Shown here piece after piece: positions 28,901 through 35,763 of a stretch of 64,000 bases of DNA (within the stretch, counting starts at the first letter, position 1; the number at the start of each line of letters is the position of its first letter). This DNA is from Chryseobacterium pennipullorum (GTDB lineage Bacteria > Bacteroidota > Bacteroidia > Flavobacteriales > Weeksellaceae). A model generated the notes under the pieces. The model was not told the origin of the DNA and made no database searches. It was given only the letters and a program-made list of their open reading frames with translations. The stretch covers positions 62,001 to 126,000 of the forward strand of contig NZ_QNVV01000003.1 in the NCBI RefSeq assembly GCF_003384725.1. The letters run 5' to 3'. Position numbers and translations under genes: made by a program.

Positions 28901-29243
28901 CTGTTTTCTGATCATTAATATACAAGTCAAAACTTCTCATCCCTCCACTGGTTCCGGATGAGTGGGAGGCCAGCCAGTTAAAATATACATAGGGACCCGT
29001 GTTTTTTTGCGGGACAGGAGCTGTTTCCCATTCAATGGTTTTAGTGCCGTCCGTAGTGCGCGTGAGCAGAGCACGCGTAGCATGTTCAGGAAATGCAGAA
29101 AAATAATCAATATTCTCACCGCTTATCTCGCGGGCATATCCATTGATCGCCTGTATGTTTCCAAAATAGGGAACCTGTTTCTGAGCATATAGTTTGCCGG
29201 TCATTACGAAGAGGATCAGCAGAAGGAAATACCTGTTATACAT
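25917..29243 (-). CDS. GH38 alpha-mannosidase, exported
   Basis: An 1108-residue zinc-dependent retaining alpha-mannosidase. A signal peptide (ends near LYAQ, residue 21) is followed by ~260 residues of beta-rich sequence, then the GH38 catalytic barrel. HSHTDVGYSH (291-300) supplies the zinc His292/Asp294 pair, MMSDVPGFAWSLVPALASSG (407-426) contains the likely nucleophile Asp409, and LFHEHTWGAFNS carries a further zinc His. Large C-terminal beta domains follow. The N-terminal extension makes it longer than cytoplasmic bacterial GH38 enzymes. It likely removes alpha-1,3/1,6 mannose that GH92 enzymes leave. It is the first catabolic gene of the minus operon, 64 bases after the GntR gene. Confidence 0.9.
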   Translation of the reverse strand: MYNRYFLLLILFVMTGKLYAQKQVPYFGNIQAINGYAREISGENIDYFSAFPEHATRALLTRTTDGTKTIEWETAPVPQKNTGPYVYFNWLASHSSGTSGGMRSFDLYINDQKTVTLTTSPANQRPNWVFKAADSTAFVFQQTKTDGLKDSYGIAYLRVPANKVTPGKPLRLKIVGHAQNSRDWMMTYKFTFQEKIDAQSTPFLLNDGKRLLTLTTLHFGPEQKITAKVDHKDTFLFTMPDGIKTFDIPVSLSPEGGSVELVVTAGKEELLRKTIQAKAIVPRTLYFIHHSHTDVGYSHLQAEVEKIHTKNIYDALAMIEKTKDLPEEARFKYNVEALWDVENFMKNATAADKMSFVKAVNGGGIGLSAMYGNILTGLSQPEELFHYTDYAQKLKKELGLSINSAMMSDVPGFAWSLVPALASSGVKYFSSGPNYLGKTNPYLGDRVGNFVKNWGDKPVWWQSPSGKEKILFWTAGRGYSSWHGVHPGDVFINGQKKIAEYLEDLTSSNYPYDMVQWRYNIVADNGPIDPTISRFVDEWNKKYESPKIVLSTNEKMFEVFEKKYGDQIPVVKGDISPHWEDGAMSTAREEGVNRNSSLKLQQLTTLYAMLKPVQYNPQLFYEAWRNVILFHEHTWGAFNSITAPDLPFVADQWKVKKQFSSDGSSMAAELEEKLLQPLKDPASKTIAVFNTSSWARDGIVSVSGTTQGNAIQDAAGQKLPLQKLQNGTVVFIGKNIPALGVATYTLVKNKRSFPSPFSITDNSITNGKITVAWDKKTGSITHFTDKTTTNYAGSFNNQGLNSYWYVPGSDPKEAVSSNGVQVKILEDGPVLAKISLTSEAPGTKKLERIITLTAGSDEVALENIVDKKPVRTKEAVHFGFPFNSNFKNIMVDAGYGHMKYLKDQLPGSNMDYWYSRRWVDASSEQKGMQWMMLETPLIEAAEMIDERMTIDNSHKRWKDKGTPGTTHWFSYAMNNYWHTNYKADQEGPVHYHYVLRPHGGFNSVENEKSAAAFTQPLIAIPAKEKLTNTGSLFHMDNKKIVVTSVTPQEDQSFLIRLYNPDDNEQTFSFVWEKLNPAKVTILKTGTTMSPNEKFSLSAMDVIEIKLIP

Positions 29244-29273
29244 GGGTTTTATTTTTTTTGTTTATATGTTAGA

Positions 29274-29285
29274 ATGTTTGAACAT
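29274..29285. promoter_or_regulatory. Candidate regulator-binding palindrome ahead of GH38
   Basis: ATGTT-TG-AACAT is an inverted repeat in the 64-base gap between the GntR stop and the GH38 start, with a further TATGTT half-site 8 bases to its left. Location and symmetry suit an operator for the dimeric GntR/UTRA protein encoded next door. Unproven. Confidence 0.35.
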
Positions 29286-29307
29286 AATATGAAATAAAAA
29301 AATAACA

Positions 29308-30069
29308 TCAGTGGTCCGGAGACTTACTGATATCAATGGTATAGGTAAATTTGTCCGAACGGTAATAGCCAATATTATACTCGACAGGCTTTCCGTTAAT
29401 ATCATATACAAAACGTTCACGTTTCAGTACAGGAAAAGAAGCAGATACTTTTAGCTTTTTTCCGATAACACTGCCAGCCTGGCAAGCGCTTATGTTTTCC
29501 CGGGAACGGTGCACGATGATTCCATGTTTCTCTTGCAGCATACTGTACAGGGGCATATTGAAATCATCATTTTTATCAATATCAATTCTCGGGTGAAAAT
29601 AACTTTCAAAATAAACAATAGGGTCTCCCGAGTCTTCTCCTTTTAATTTAGATAGCTTGAAGATTTTTTTATCCGGAGGACAGTTAAAGAAATGGCAAAT
29701 CTCTTCCGTGGGCTGTTCTGTGCCGGTCTTCAAAAGCTGATTGACCACGTGGATTCCTTTTTCCTGCATTTCCCTGGTGAAGCTGTACCAGTGATCCAGG
29801 CCCGTCACGAGACTTTTCTTTTCCGCAACACGGGTTCCGATTCCTTTTTTACGGATAATCAGTCCTTCGTGCTCCAGCTTGTTGGTCGCCTGGCGGATTG
29901 TGTTCCGGGAGACCCCCCACAAGTTGGCGAGATCAACTTCTTTGGGCAGTAAAGCGCCTTTTTTATAAACTTCCATTTTGATAAGTTTACGGAAAAGTTC
30001 CTCTACCTGTACGTGGAGGGGCAGTTTGCTGCTATGGTCGATCGTGAAATTCTGAGAAAGTATGTTCAT
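29308..30069 (-). CDS. GntR-family (HutC/UTRA) transcriptional regulator
   Basis: 253 residues. The N-terminal winged HTH (about 15-80: LPLHVQVEELFRKLIK, LWGVSRNTIRQATNKLEHEG) is GntR type. The C-terminal UTRA domain (about 95-245, with DPIVYFESYFHPRID and VKRER-like PVLKRERFVY) binds small ligands, often a sugar phosphate. It heads the minus-strand operon GH38-ROK-isomerase-MFS and probably represses it until a mannose-derived phosphate accumulates. That ligand is a guess from context. A promoter with the full TAnnTTTG consensus was not found upstream (nearest is TATCTTCG). Confidence 0.9.
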   Translation of the reverse strand: MNILSQNFTIDHSSKLPLHVQVEELFRKLIKMEVYKKGALLPKEVDLANLWGVSRNTIRQATNKLEHEGLIIRKKGIGTRVAEKKSLVTGLDHWYSFTREMQEKGIHVVNQLLKTGTEQPTEEICHFFNCPPDKKIFKLSKLKGEDSGDPIVYFESYFHPRIDIDKNDDFNMPLYSMLQEKHGIIVHRSRENISACQAGSVIGKKLKVSASFPVLKRERFVYDINGKPVEYNIGYYRSDKFTYTIDISKSPDH

Positions 30070-30333
30070 ACATATAATAAAAAACGAAGATAATAAATTT
30101 TTAAATAGGATGATTGTTTTTCAAAAAAATTATAGCCGATGCGAGGTAGAGATGATCACAACGTTTATAAGAGAGACCTTTTTAAAGAAATAAGTGATCA
30201 GTTCTTCAGTTAAATAGAAGGAATATGAGGATATCATTGAAATGTTGAAGCTAAATATGCATTGACCACTACTGAGATGTGAATTTTAAAAAAAATGGCG
30301 CTTTTTTGTGTTTTTTTGTTATGTTGTCATTGT

Positions 30334-30421
30334 GAAAATCTCCTTGTAGTCGGGATTTTCATTAATTGCATCACTTTTGTATCATAAAGTGCTATTAAAA
30401 GTGTAATATTTATTACATTTG
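30334..30421 (+). promoter_or_regulatory. Palindrome overlapping a TACATTTG -7 box, upstream of the small lipoprotein
   Basis: The 481-base gap at 30070-30550 has no gene. Within it are a hairpin GAAAATC/GATTTTC (30334-30360), an inverted repeat TGTAATA-TT-TATTACA (30402-30417) and, overlapping its right arm, TACATTTG (30414-30421), which fits TAnnTTTG. A repressor bound to the palindrome would block this promoter. The predicted leader to the lipoprotein start at 30551 is about 125 nt. Confidence 0.4.
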
Positions 30422-30550
30422 AAGTTGCTAAATAATAAGATAAAATTCCTAATTTTATAAATTGTTTAACAAAAGAAAATTATTACCCTATTTTTTATAA
30501 CCGTGATGTATAGGTAATATTTATCTTTAAGTGTCAAAAAAATACTATTT

Positions 30551-30820
30551 ATGAAAGCAAGATTATTATTATCAGGAATCTTACTATTATCGATCGTGAC
30601 GGCGTGTTCGGACAGAAATGACGAAGTTACTGCGCCAGGTGATCAGAATAAGAGTGTAGAGCTCGGAGTGAAAAGATCAGAATCTGCCAGAGCCATTAAT
30701 GATTCCCTGAAGAAAACCGTTATTTTAGATGAAGCCAACAATAAGCAAGGAGACACAGGCGCAGCAAGCAGCACCGATCAAGAAACAATCGACCCAACAA
30801 AACCGGATCGGCCGAAATAA
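30551..30820 (+). CDS. Small lipoprotein of unknown function
   Basis: 89 residues with a clear lipoprotein signal (MKARLLLSGILLLSIVTAC, Cys19) followed by SDRNDE. The mature part is short, polar and apparently disordered (EVTAPGDQNKS, TDQETIDPTKPDRPK). It has no recognisable domain. Its last 92 bases overlap the start of the next open frame (30729-31292) in a different frame, which is unusual. It is probably co-transcribed with the two genes that follow, in an accessory-looking segment. Confidence 0.7.
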   Translation: MKARLLLSGILLLSIVTACSDRNDEVTAPGDQNKSVELGVKRSESARAINDSLKKTVILDEANNKQGDTGAASSTDQETIDPTKPDRPK

Positions 30821-31292
30821 ACTTACTATTGAAATAATTGCTTCGGCATTTGTTTTAATTTCTGCTATATTACCATTTTTGAATAATATAGCAGGATACT
30901 TTATTGATGTCAACGTTCAGCTGGATAATAATGCAGGAGAAAGAAGATTAGATCTTGATTCATCTATTTATTTTCTATCCATATCATTATGTTTTCTGCT
31001 GCTGGCATTAGGCGGTTTATTCAGAGCTCACAGATATACCTATTATGTGGCTTTGGTAGCAGGTTACTTTCATCTGGTAACCTATATAAAATTCATTTTT
31101 TTAAATGAAAATAAGGTATCAGCAATAGCTGATATAGCTATTATATTGATTCTGGTATTAATTATTTTTCTGGTTTTCAAATTGGATAACTATTATAGAA
31201 AACTAAATTTACTCGATCAGTTTAATAATAGTACACTGGACAGGTTCTCTAAGATTCTCTTTAAACGTAATGAAATTAAAGAAAATGAATAA
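30729..31292 (+). CDS. Small membrane protein of unknown function
   Basis: The frame from ATG 30729 gives 187 residues. A polar N-terminus of ~30 residues overlaps the lipoprotein gene. About four hydrophobic helices follow (LTIEIIASAFVLISAILPFL, IYFLSISLCFLLLALGGLF, YYVALVAGYFHLVTYIKFIF, AIADIAIILILVLIIFLVF) and then a charged C-terminus. No family is recognised. No better start exists downstream before the first membrane helix except rare codons such as ATT, so either the long overlap is real or the start is non-canonical. The next gene overlaps its end by 8 bases, suggesting translational coupling. Confidence 0.6.
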   Translation: MKPTISKETQAQQAAPIKKQSTQQNRIGRNKLTIEIIASAFVLISAILPFLNNIAGYFIDVNVQLDNNAGERRLDLDSSIYFLSISLCFLLLALGGLFRAHRYTYYVALVAGYFHLVTYIKFIFLNENKVSAIADIAIILILVLIIFLVFKLDNYYRKLNLLDQFNNSTLDRFSKILFKRNEIKENE

Positions 31293-31542
31293 TCATAGAG
31301 AAAGACTGAAAATTCTTGTTGCCCTTTCGGATAAGTTATGGGAAGATTATGCTGATGAAATAATTTCTGAGGAAGAATATCTGAAAAAAATCTATTTGGT
31401 AAAGAAGAAAATTAATGAAGGGTTTATCGGAACTATGGAAGATTTGGATCTTTTTACAAAAGATCTCGGATATCTTATCTTAACTTCTCCCACCAAGACG
31501 TTTTTAGGAGGCTCAGAAAAAATCATTATCAATAGAAATTAG
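31285..31542 (+). CDS. Small acidic/basic soluble protein of unknown function
   Basis: 85 residues from ATG 31285, which is preceded by AAAGAAA, a typical A-rich start region. An alternative ATG at 31270 adds five residues. The sequence (KILVALSDKLWEDYADEIIS, EEYLKKIYLVKKKINEGFIG) is helical and charged, with no signal peptide or known motif. It overlaps the end of the membrane-protein gene by 8 bases. Its stop lies 2 bases from the 3' end of the convergent HTH gene. Confidence 0.55.
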   Translation: MNNHRERLKILVALSDKLWEDYADEIISEEEYLKKIYLVKKKINEGFIGTMEDLDLFTKDLGYLILTSPTKTFLGGSEKIIINRN

Positions 31543-31544
31543 TC

Positions 31545-32012
31545 CTATTTCACAGCCGTTTTCGTAAGCGATAGAATTTCTTCCAAATAGGCATTCTGCT
31601 TTAGAATAGCCTCATCGTATTTTTTTTCAATTCTTGAAATCTGACTCTGGATAAATAAGATCCCCTTATCCTGTGCGTTATATTGTGCAAATAAACTGGC
31701 CAGCAAATCCCCCAGTTTTTCATTGGTCTCTTCATGCTGAAGACTCAACTCCTGCTGATCCTTTTTAGAATGCAAATTCTGATTCAACTGACCATTACCG
31801 GTTACCAACCATATTAAGTTCTCATTTTCCTTGAGTTCCGGATAAACATGTAAAATCTTTGCAAGCTTGTCTACTCCTAGGTCACTTTTTAGTCCGGCTC
31901 CTTTAAAATTGGAGGGTGACATCCCTGTTTCTTTATAAAAAGTTTCCTTTTTAATCCCTCTTTTTTCAAGAAAAAAGAAAATTCTTTCTTTTATGGTTTG
32001 AATTTTGTCCAT
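31545..32012 (-). CDS. HTH (Xre/phage-repressor-like) transcriptional regulator
   Basis: 155 residues. The N-terminal ~75 residues (TIKERIFFFLEKRGIKKETF, YKETGMSPSNFKGAGLKSD, DKLAKILHVYP) form a repressor-type HTH common in flavobacterial prophages and integrative elements. The rest (about 80-155, GDLLASLFAQY, IQSQISRIEKKYDEAIL) is predicted coiled coil for dimerisation. No peptidase/LexA-like domain is present. It is transcribed divergently from the gene at 32142 across a perfect palindrome 14 bases ahead of its start, indicating autoregulation. Confidence 0.8.
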   Translation of the reverse strand: MDKIQTIKERIFFFLEKRGIKKETFYKETGMSPSNFKGAGLKSDLGVDKLAKILHVYPELKENENLIWLVTGNGQLNQNLHSKKDQQELSLQHEETNEKLGDLLASLFAQYNAQDKGILFIQSQISRIEKKYDEAILKQNAYLEEILSLTKTAVK

Positions 32013-32026
32013 AATTTCTTAAATTG

Positions 32027-32048
32027 GTCTAAATTTAGACTATATTTG
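32027..32048 (+). promoter_or_regulatory. 14-bp palindromic operator abutting a TATATTTG promoter box
   Basis: GTCTAAATTTAGAC (32027-32040) is a perfect palindrome. TATATTTG (32041-32048), a full match to TAnnTTTG on the plus strand, follows it without a gap. The palindrome also holds TAAATTTA on both strands, a near-match -7 box toward the HTH gene. HTH protein bound here could shut both divergent promoters, a phage-like switch design. Confidence 0.6.
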
Positions 32049-32141
32049 TCAAAGATAAAAAACAAATTTAACATAACCATGTTAAAAATGTCTGGATTTA
32101 AAATTAATAATTAAACGAGAACTTATAAAATCAATAACCTC

Positions 32142-32522
32142 ATGATTGGTAACAAGCATTACAAAATTAAAAACTCTGCAAATGACCTTTATGACATTTA
32201 TACATTTGCGGACACGTTATATGAGTATAAAGAAGGCTATAAAATCACAGAAGGAATTAATAATGTAGCTGTTAATGAAAACTGCTTCTGGCTTCTGGAC
32301 CTTATCGTCAATCAACAGGAACAGCCTGGTCTGGATTGTGAAGTTCAAAACTGGGAGCTTCAAAGAATAGAAGACGGCCTTTTCGATCTCATTTGCTCAC
32401 GTGAAAACGAAGTAACTATCCATAAAGTTAAAGGGTTAGACGTAAGATTTTATTTTGATGACTTCCGAATGATGAAGAAGGGAAATATACTTTGTCTGCC
32501 TATCGAGAAAGAATTGTATTAA
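32142..32522 (+). CDS. Small protein, DUF6876-like (tentative)
   Basis: 126 residues, soluble, no signal peptide. The layout YKITEGINNVAVNENCFWLL then DLIVNQQEQ, WELQRIEDG, and a C-terminal VRFYFDDFRM recalls the DUF6876 family often found on mobile elements, but I rate that match as tentative. It is divergent from the HTH repressor and would be switched by the operator at 32027-32048. A strong terminator follows its stop, so it forms a single-gene transcript. Confidence 0.65.
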   Translation: MIGNKHYKIKNSANDLYDIYTFADTLYEYKEGYKITEGINNVAVNENCFWLLDLIVNQQEQPGLDCEVQNWELQRIEDGLFDLICSRENEVTIHKVKGLDVRFYFDDFRMMKKGNILCLPIEKELY

Positions 32523-32580
32523 TAATCTTGGGGATCTGTCCCATCGTTATTAATGCTAAATATGAATGTTTAAATAGGAA

Positions 32581-32607
32581 ACAGCATCAATTTGATGCTG
32601 TTTTTTT
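32581..32607 (+). terminator. Intrinsic terminator after the 32142 gene
   Basis: ACAGCATCAA (32581-32590) and TTGATGCTG (32592-32600) form an almost loopless perfect hairpin followed by seven T. It ends plus-strand transcription before the convergent TonB-receptor gene. Confidence 0.8.
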
Positions 32608-32627
32608 GATATATATATTGAATTCTT

Positions 32628-35315
32628 TTAAAATGTTACATCAAGTCCTACATAAAAATTGGCTTTCATAATAGGCGCATACACCATACCGCCGTCAAAA
32701 TAATTGCCGAAAGGATTCTTAAAATCTACAATCGCATTTTTCTGATAGTATGAAGTAAGGTTTTCACCTCCTACGTAAGCTCTGATTTTTTTATTGAAGT
32801 TTCTTGAAATCTGAGCATTCAGTACTGCATAAGAATTAGAATAAGCCGGCAGCTGGAATTCCTGTGGATTGCTTGCCGTATCCGGAAGCCTTTGCTTTCC
32901 TACCCAGTTTAAGGTGGTATCAAAACTCCAGAAGCTTCCTTTATCATTTTTATGGGTTGCATACGCAAGGTTCACAAAGCCCCTGTGCTTGGCCATGAAA
33001 GGAACTTCTCTTCTTCCTCCGATATAATCGGCCTGTACATCATAATATTTATAGGCAAGTCGTACATCAAAATTTTTGAAAGGTGTGAAATCCCACTGGG
33101 TCTGGAATGAATTGGCAAACGACTTACCTTCCAGGTTATAAAAAGTCAGTTGCTGTGGAGAGCGGTCAAGATCTACCAAAACCTGATCCTGGAAATCTGT
33201 TCTGAAGAAGTCGGCAATAATGCTGGATTTTCTTCCAAAAAGCTTAAACTCCTGCTGTAAACTGGCTCCGTAGTTCCAGGCAATTTCAGGTTTTAAGCCA
33301 TAAATATTTCCTCCGTTTGGCAAGATGCTAATCGATCTGTTGGAGGCAAAATACTGCTGGCTTTCAGCAAAAACATTGGCAGTTCTGAACCCTCTTCCGG
33401 CAGAAAGTCTTAAGATCGTCTGCGGAGTGAAATCATATTTAAAATTAAGCCTTGGCGTAAGCTGAGTTCCTGCCAGATTGTGGAAATCTACCCTTGTTCC
33501 TGCTACCAAGGTATATTTTAAACCTGTCAGTGTATATTCTGCAAATATTCCTGGAACAATTTCGTTTCTCTTAAAATCATTTATCAGATACGTTTCTTCA
33601 TATCCGTCATATAGAAAACTTGCTCCTGCCTTATACTTGTGATTGGTATTTCCAATGATACTTTCAAAAATTAAATTGGAATAATAGGTATGTTGCTTTC
33701 CTGCATAGTTTCTCAATCCGAAAAAGCTATCCTGCTGATGATATACATACTGGTTCATCCATCCAATGCTCTGGTATGGTTTTCCTTTAAAAACATATCC
33801 GGTTTTGTTCCAGACCTGAAATCTTGAAATGTCGATTCCCACTCCGTAAGCATACTGCTCGTCCTGGGCTAATCTTTTATCATAACCTACTTGCCCTGCT
33901 GTTCTTTCATCACGGATAAAATTAATACCGAAGTGAGACCCGAATCCTGATTTTTCCAGGTCGTTATAATTAAGAAGGTAGGCCGCATTGATCTGTGTTC
34001 CTTTAGGCCGGTCAAGAAAGCCGTCATGATTCATGTCCGTATTTCCAAAAGTTCCGTTTCCATGAAGTAAAAATGTTTGTGACCACTTATCATTGATAGG
34101 GGAAACACTGGTGATGTTGGCTTCGGCTCTTCCATTAAAATCAGAAAAAAGGTTCAAGGACGTTTCAGGAGTCTTCGCATTCTTCAAAAGTTCGGTATTG
34201 ATCTGTCCTGTAATGCTTTCGTATCCATTCGTTACGGTACTTCCTCCTTTAGTCAGCTGGATACTCTCTATCCATCTTCCGGGAATAAAATTCAATCCGT
34301 AAGCGGAGGCTAACCCTCTGATTTCGGGCAATTGTTCTTTGGTGAGACTTGTATATTTCTGATCCAGCCCCAGCATTTTCAGCTGCTTGGTACCAGTAAC
34401 GGCATTGCTGAAAGAAACATCTACGGTAGCATTGGTTTCAAAACTCTCCGATAGATTACAGCAAGCTGCCTTTAGCAGTTCTTTTTTGTCAATATTAAAA
34501 ACCAGGCCCGTTTCTTTTTTATTTAAGGAGGTGGCTGCTTTGGATCCGGTTACCACAACACCTTCAATATTTTTTTCATGCTGGCTGTGTCCTTCATTTG
34601 CGGCAGTCTCATGTTGCTGGTGATTTTCGTGTTTTGCTCCTTCTTCATTATGCACTTTTGGATTAGGTTCACCAAAAGTAAAATCTCTGTCATACAGGCA
34701 ACAGGCGGGAAGCCCATTATAAACAGTATCCGGAGTTCTGTATTTTTCATTGTCATGACCGGCATCAGCAATTGCTTTTAAAATGGTATCTGAAGAGGTT
34801 TTTGATCCGTTAAAATGGAGGATAACGGTTTGTTTTTCTGCATTCCATTCTGCGAAATCTGCTCCTGCACCTTTGGCTGCTTTCTCAATTCTTGCTTTGC
34901 ATGATGCGCAGTTTCCCCTTACAAAATATTCATTTTCCTGTTTAGAATAAGGCGCCTGGGTTACGGTTTGGGAAACGGTCTCTTGCAGATCTCTTTCATA
35001 ATGACAGCATCCCGGAAGTCCATCATAAACTTCTTTGGATGCCCTAAATTTCTCATTGTCATGTCCTGCTTTCGCTACCTTTTTCAGAATATCTTCTGCC
35101 GAACCTGGGTCGGTTTCTAAAGTTAATGTTTGAAGGTCAATAGAGTATTCCGCCTTTTTGGCACCTGCTTTTTTGGCTGCACCTTCAATTCTTGTTTTGC
35201 ACATTTCGCAGTTCCCCTTTACCTTGAACTGATTTTTTGAAAGACTTTGAGCGGATATAAATTGGGTAAATAAGAATAATGTACCAAGTATCAACCTGGA
35301 AATATATAATTTCAT
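32628..35315 (-). CDS. TonB-dependent receptor with two N-terminal heavy-metal-associated (HMA) domains
   Basis: 895 residues. After a signal peptide (to about residue 23) come two tandem HMA-like units: CEMC at 36-39 with a later GLPGCCHYERD, and CASC at 136-139 with GLPACCLYDRD. A His-rich linker (about 225-247: KHENHQQHETAANEGHSQH) leads to the TonB-receptor plug (IEGVVVTGSK at 250, AACCNL at 284-287, GGSTVTNGYESITGQINTEL) and a barrel ending in an aromatic residue (GLDVTF). The HMA units would sit in the periplasm and could take metal, probably copper or a similar soft metal, from the barrel. The substrate is inferred from CxxC and His residues. Neighbours at 35385 and 35764 are also Cys/His-rich. 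Confidence 0.88.
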   Translation of the reverse strand: MKLYISRLILGTLFLFTQFISAQSLSKNQFKVKGNCEMCKTRIEGAAKKAGAKKAEYSIDLQTLTLETDPGSAEDILKKVAKAGHDNEKFRASKEVYDGLPGCCHYERDLQETVSQTVTQAPYSKQENEYFVRGNCASCKARIEKAAKGAGADFAEWNAEKQTVILHFNGSKTSSDTILKAIADAGHDNEKYRTPDTVYNGLPACCLYDRDFTFGEPNPKVHNEEGAKHENHQQHETAANEGHSQHEKNIEGVVVTGSKAATSLNKKETGLVFNIDKKELLKAACCNLSESFETNATVDVSFSNAVTGTKQLKMLGLDQKYTSLTKEQLPEIRGLASAYGLNFIPGRWIESIQLTKGGSTVTNGYESITGQINTELLKNAKTPETSLNLFSDFNGRAEANITSVSPINDKWSQTFLLHGNGTFGNTDMNHDGFLDRPKGTQINAAYLLNYNDLEKSGFGSHFGINFIRDERTAGQVGYDKRLAQDEQYAYGVGIDISRFQVWNKTGYVFKGKPYQSIGWMNQYVYHQQDSFFGLRNYAGKQHTYYSNLIFESIIGNTNHKYKAGASFLYDGYEETYLINDFKRNEIVPGIFAEYTLTGLKYTLVAGTRVDFHNLAGTQLTPRLNFKYDFTPQTILRLSAGRGFRTANVFAESQQYFASNRSISILPNGGNIYGLKPEIAWNYGASLQQEFKLFGRKSSIIADFFRTDFQDQVLVDLDRSPQQLTFYNLEGKSFANSFQTQWDFTPFKNFDVRLAYKYYDVQADYIGGRREVPFMAKHRGFVNLAYATHKNDKGSFWSFDTTLNWVGKQRLPDTASNPQEFQLPAYSNSYAVLNAQISRNFNKKIRAYVGGENLTSYYQKNAIVDFKNPFGNYFDGGMVYAPIMKANFYVGLDVTF

Positions 35316-35340
35316 TTTGTTTAAAAGTTTAGATTAATTA

Positions 35341-35371
35341 AAAAAACGGTTCACTACCAACTGTAATGAAC
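35341..35371 (-). terminator. Hairpin with T tract between the Cys-rich gene and the HMA-TonB gene
   Basis: GTTCACTAC (35349-35357) pairs with GTAATGAAC (35363-35371), eight of nine bases. On the minus strand it is followed by CGTTTTTTT. It lies between two same-strand genes, so it either ends the Cys-rich transcript or attenuates the receptor gene. Confidence 0.6.
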
Positions 35372-35384
35372 AGGCTGTGTTTAA

Positions 35385-35744
35385 TTAACTTATCTTAGGT
35401 GGCTGCCAGATTTCCTTTAAACGGTCTGAAAGATAAGGATCTGAATATTGGAACTGAGGATTCTTATTGGCTTTATAATAAGACAGTTCCAGACGCAGAT
35501 TCTTTGAAAAAGGAGTTTCAATAAAAGTGTAGCAGGCAACGCATGACGAGCAGCAGTCATCATGGCATGACGTTGAAGCATCGCTTTTGCCGTCTTTTTC
35601 TGAAGAATGATTCTTACAGCAGTCACTGTTTTCTGACTCTGCTTTACAACAGGTTTGCTGCATAGATTGAGTGTAGAAGCTATCCTTAGGAATTAAGAAA
35701 ATTCCTAAACAAAAAACTATTGCCAATAGGTGAAACAGCTTCAT
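35385..35744 (-). CDS. Small Cys-rich exported/membrane-anchored protein
   Basis: 119 residues from ATG 35744 (MKLFHLLAIVFCLGIFLI), a signal anchor or signal peptide. The next ~55 residues carry about a dozen Cys in CC and CxxC patterns (QQTCCKAESENSDCCKNH, CHDDCCSSCVAC) plus His and Asp, suggesting metal binding. No named family is recognised. An upstream in-frame ATG (35786) would add 14 residues but sits upstream of the promoter box, inside the lipoprotein gene. It lies directly ahead of the HMA-TonB receptor, so a joint role in metal sensing or capture is plausible by inference. Confidence 0.75.
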   Translation of the reverse strand: MKLFHLLAIVFCLGIFLIPKDSFYTQSMQQTCCKAESENSDCCKNHSSEKDGKSDASTSCHDDCCSSCVACYTFIETPFSKNLRLELSYYKANKNPQFQYSDPYLSDRLKEIWQPPKIS

Positions 35745-35748
35745 ATCT

Positions 35749-35757
35749 GCAAAAATA
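35749..35757 (-). promoter_or_regulatory. TATTTTTGC -7 box giving a near-leaderless Cys-rich mRNA
   Basis: On the minus strand TATTTTTGC matches TAnnTTTGC. Its G lies 6 bases before the ATG at 35744, so transcription should start at or beside the start codon. A TTG lies 23 bases further upstream as a possible -33 element. The box falls in the 19-base gap after the lipoprotein stop. Confidence 0.5.
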
Positions 35758-35763
35758 CAAAAT

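Noticed and set aside
30551..31292. Programmed frameshift joining the lipoprotein and membrane-protein frames
   Set aside because: The shift needed is +1 and no slippery run or stimulatory structure was seen in the overlap. Separate starts are simpler, though a sequencing error cannot be excluded.
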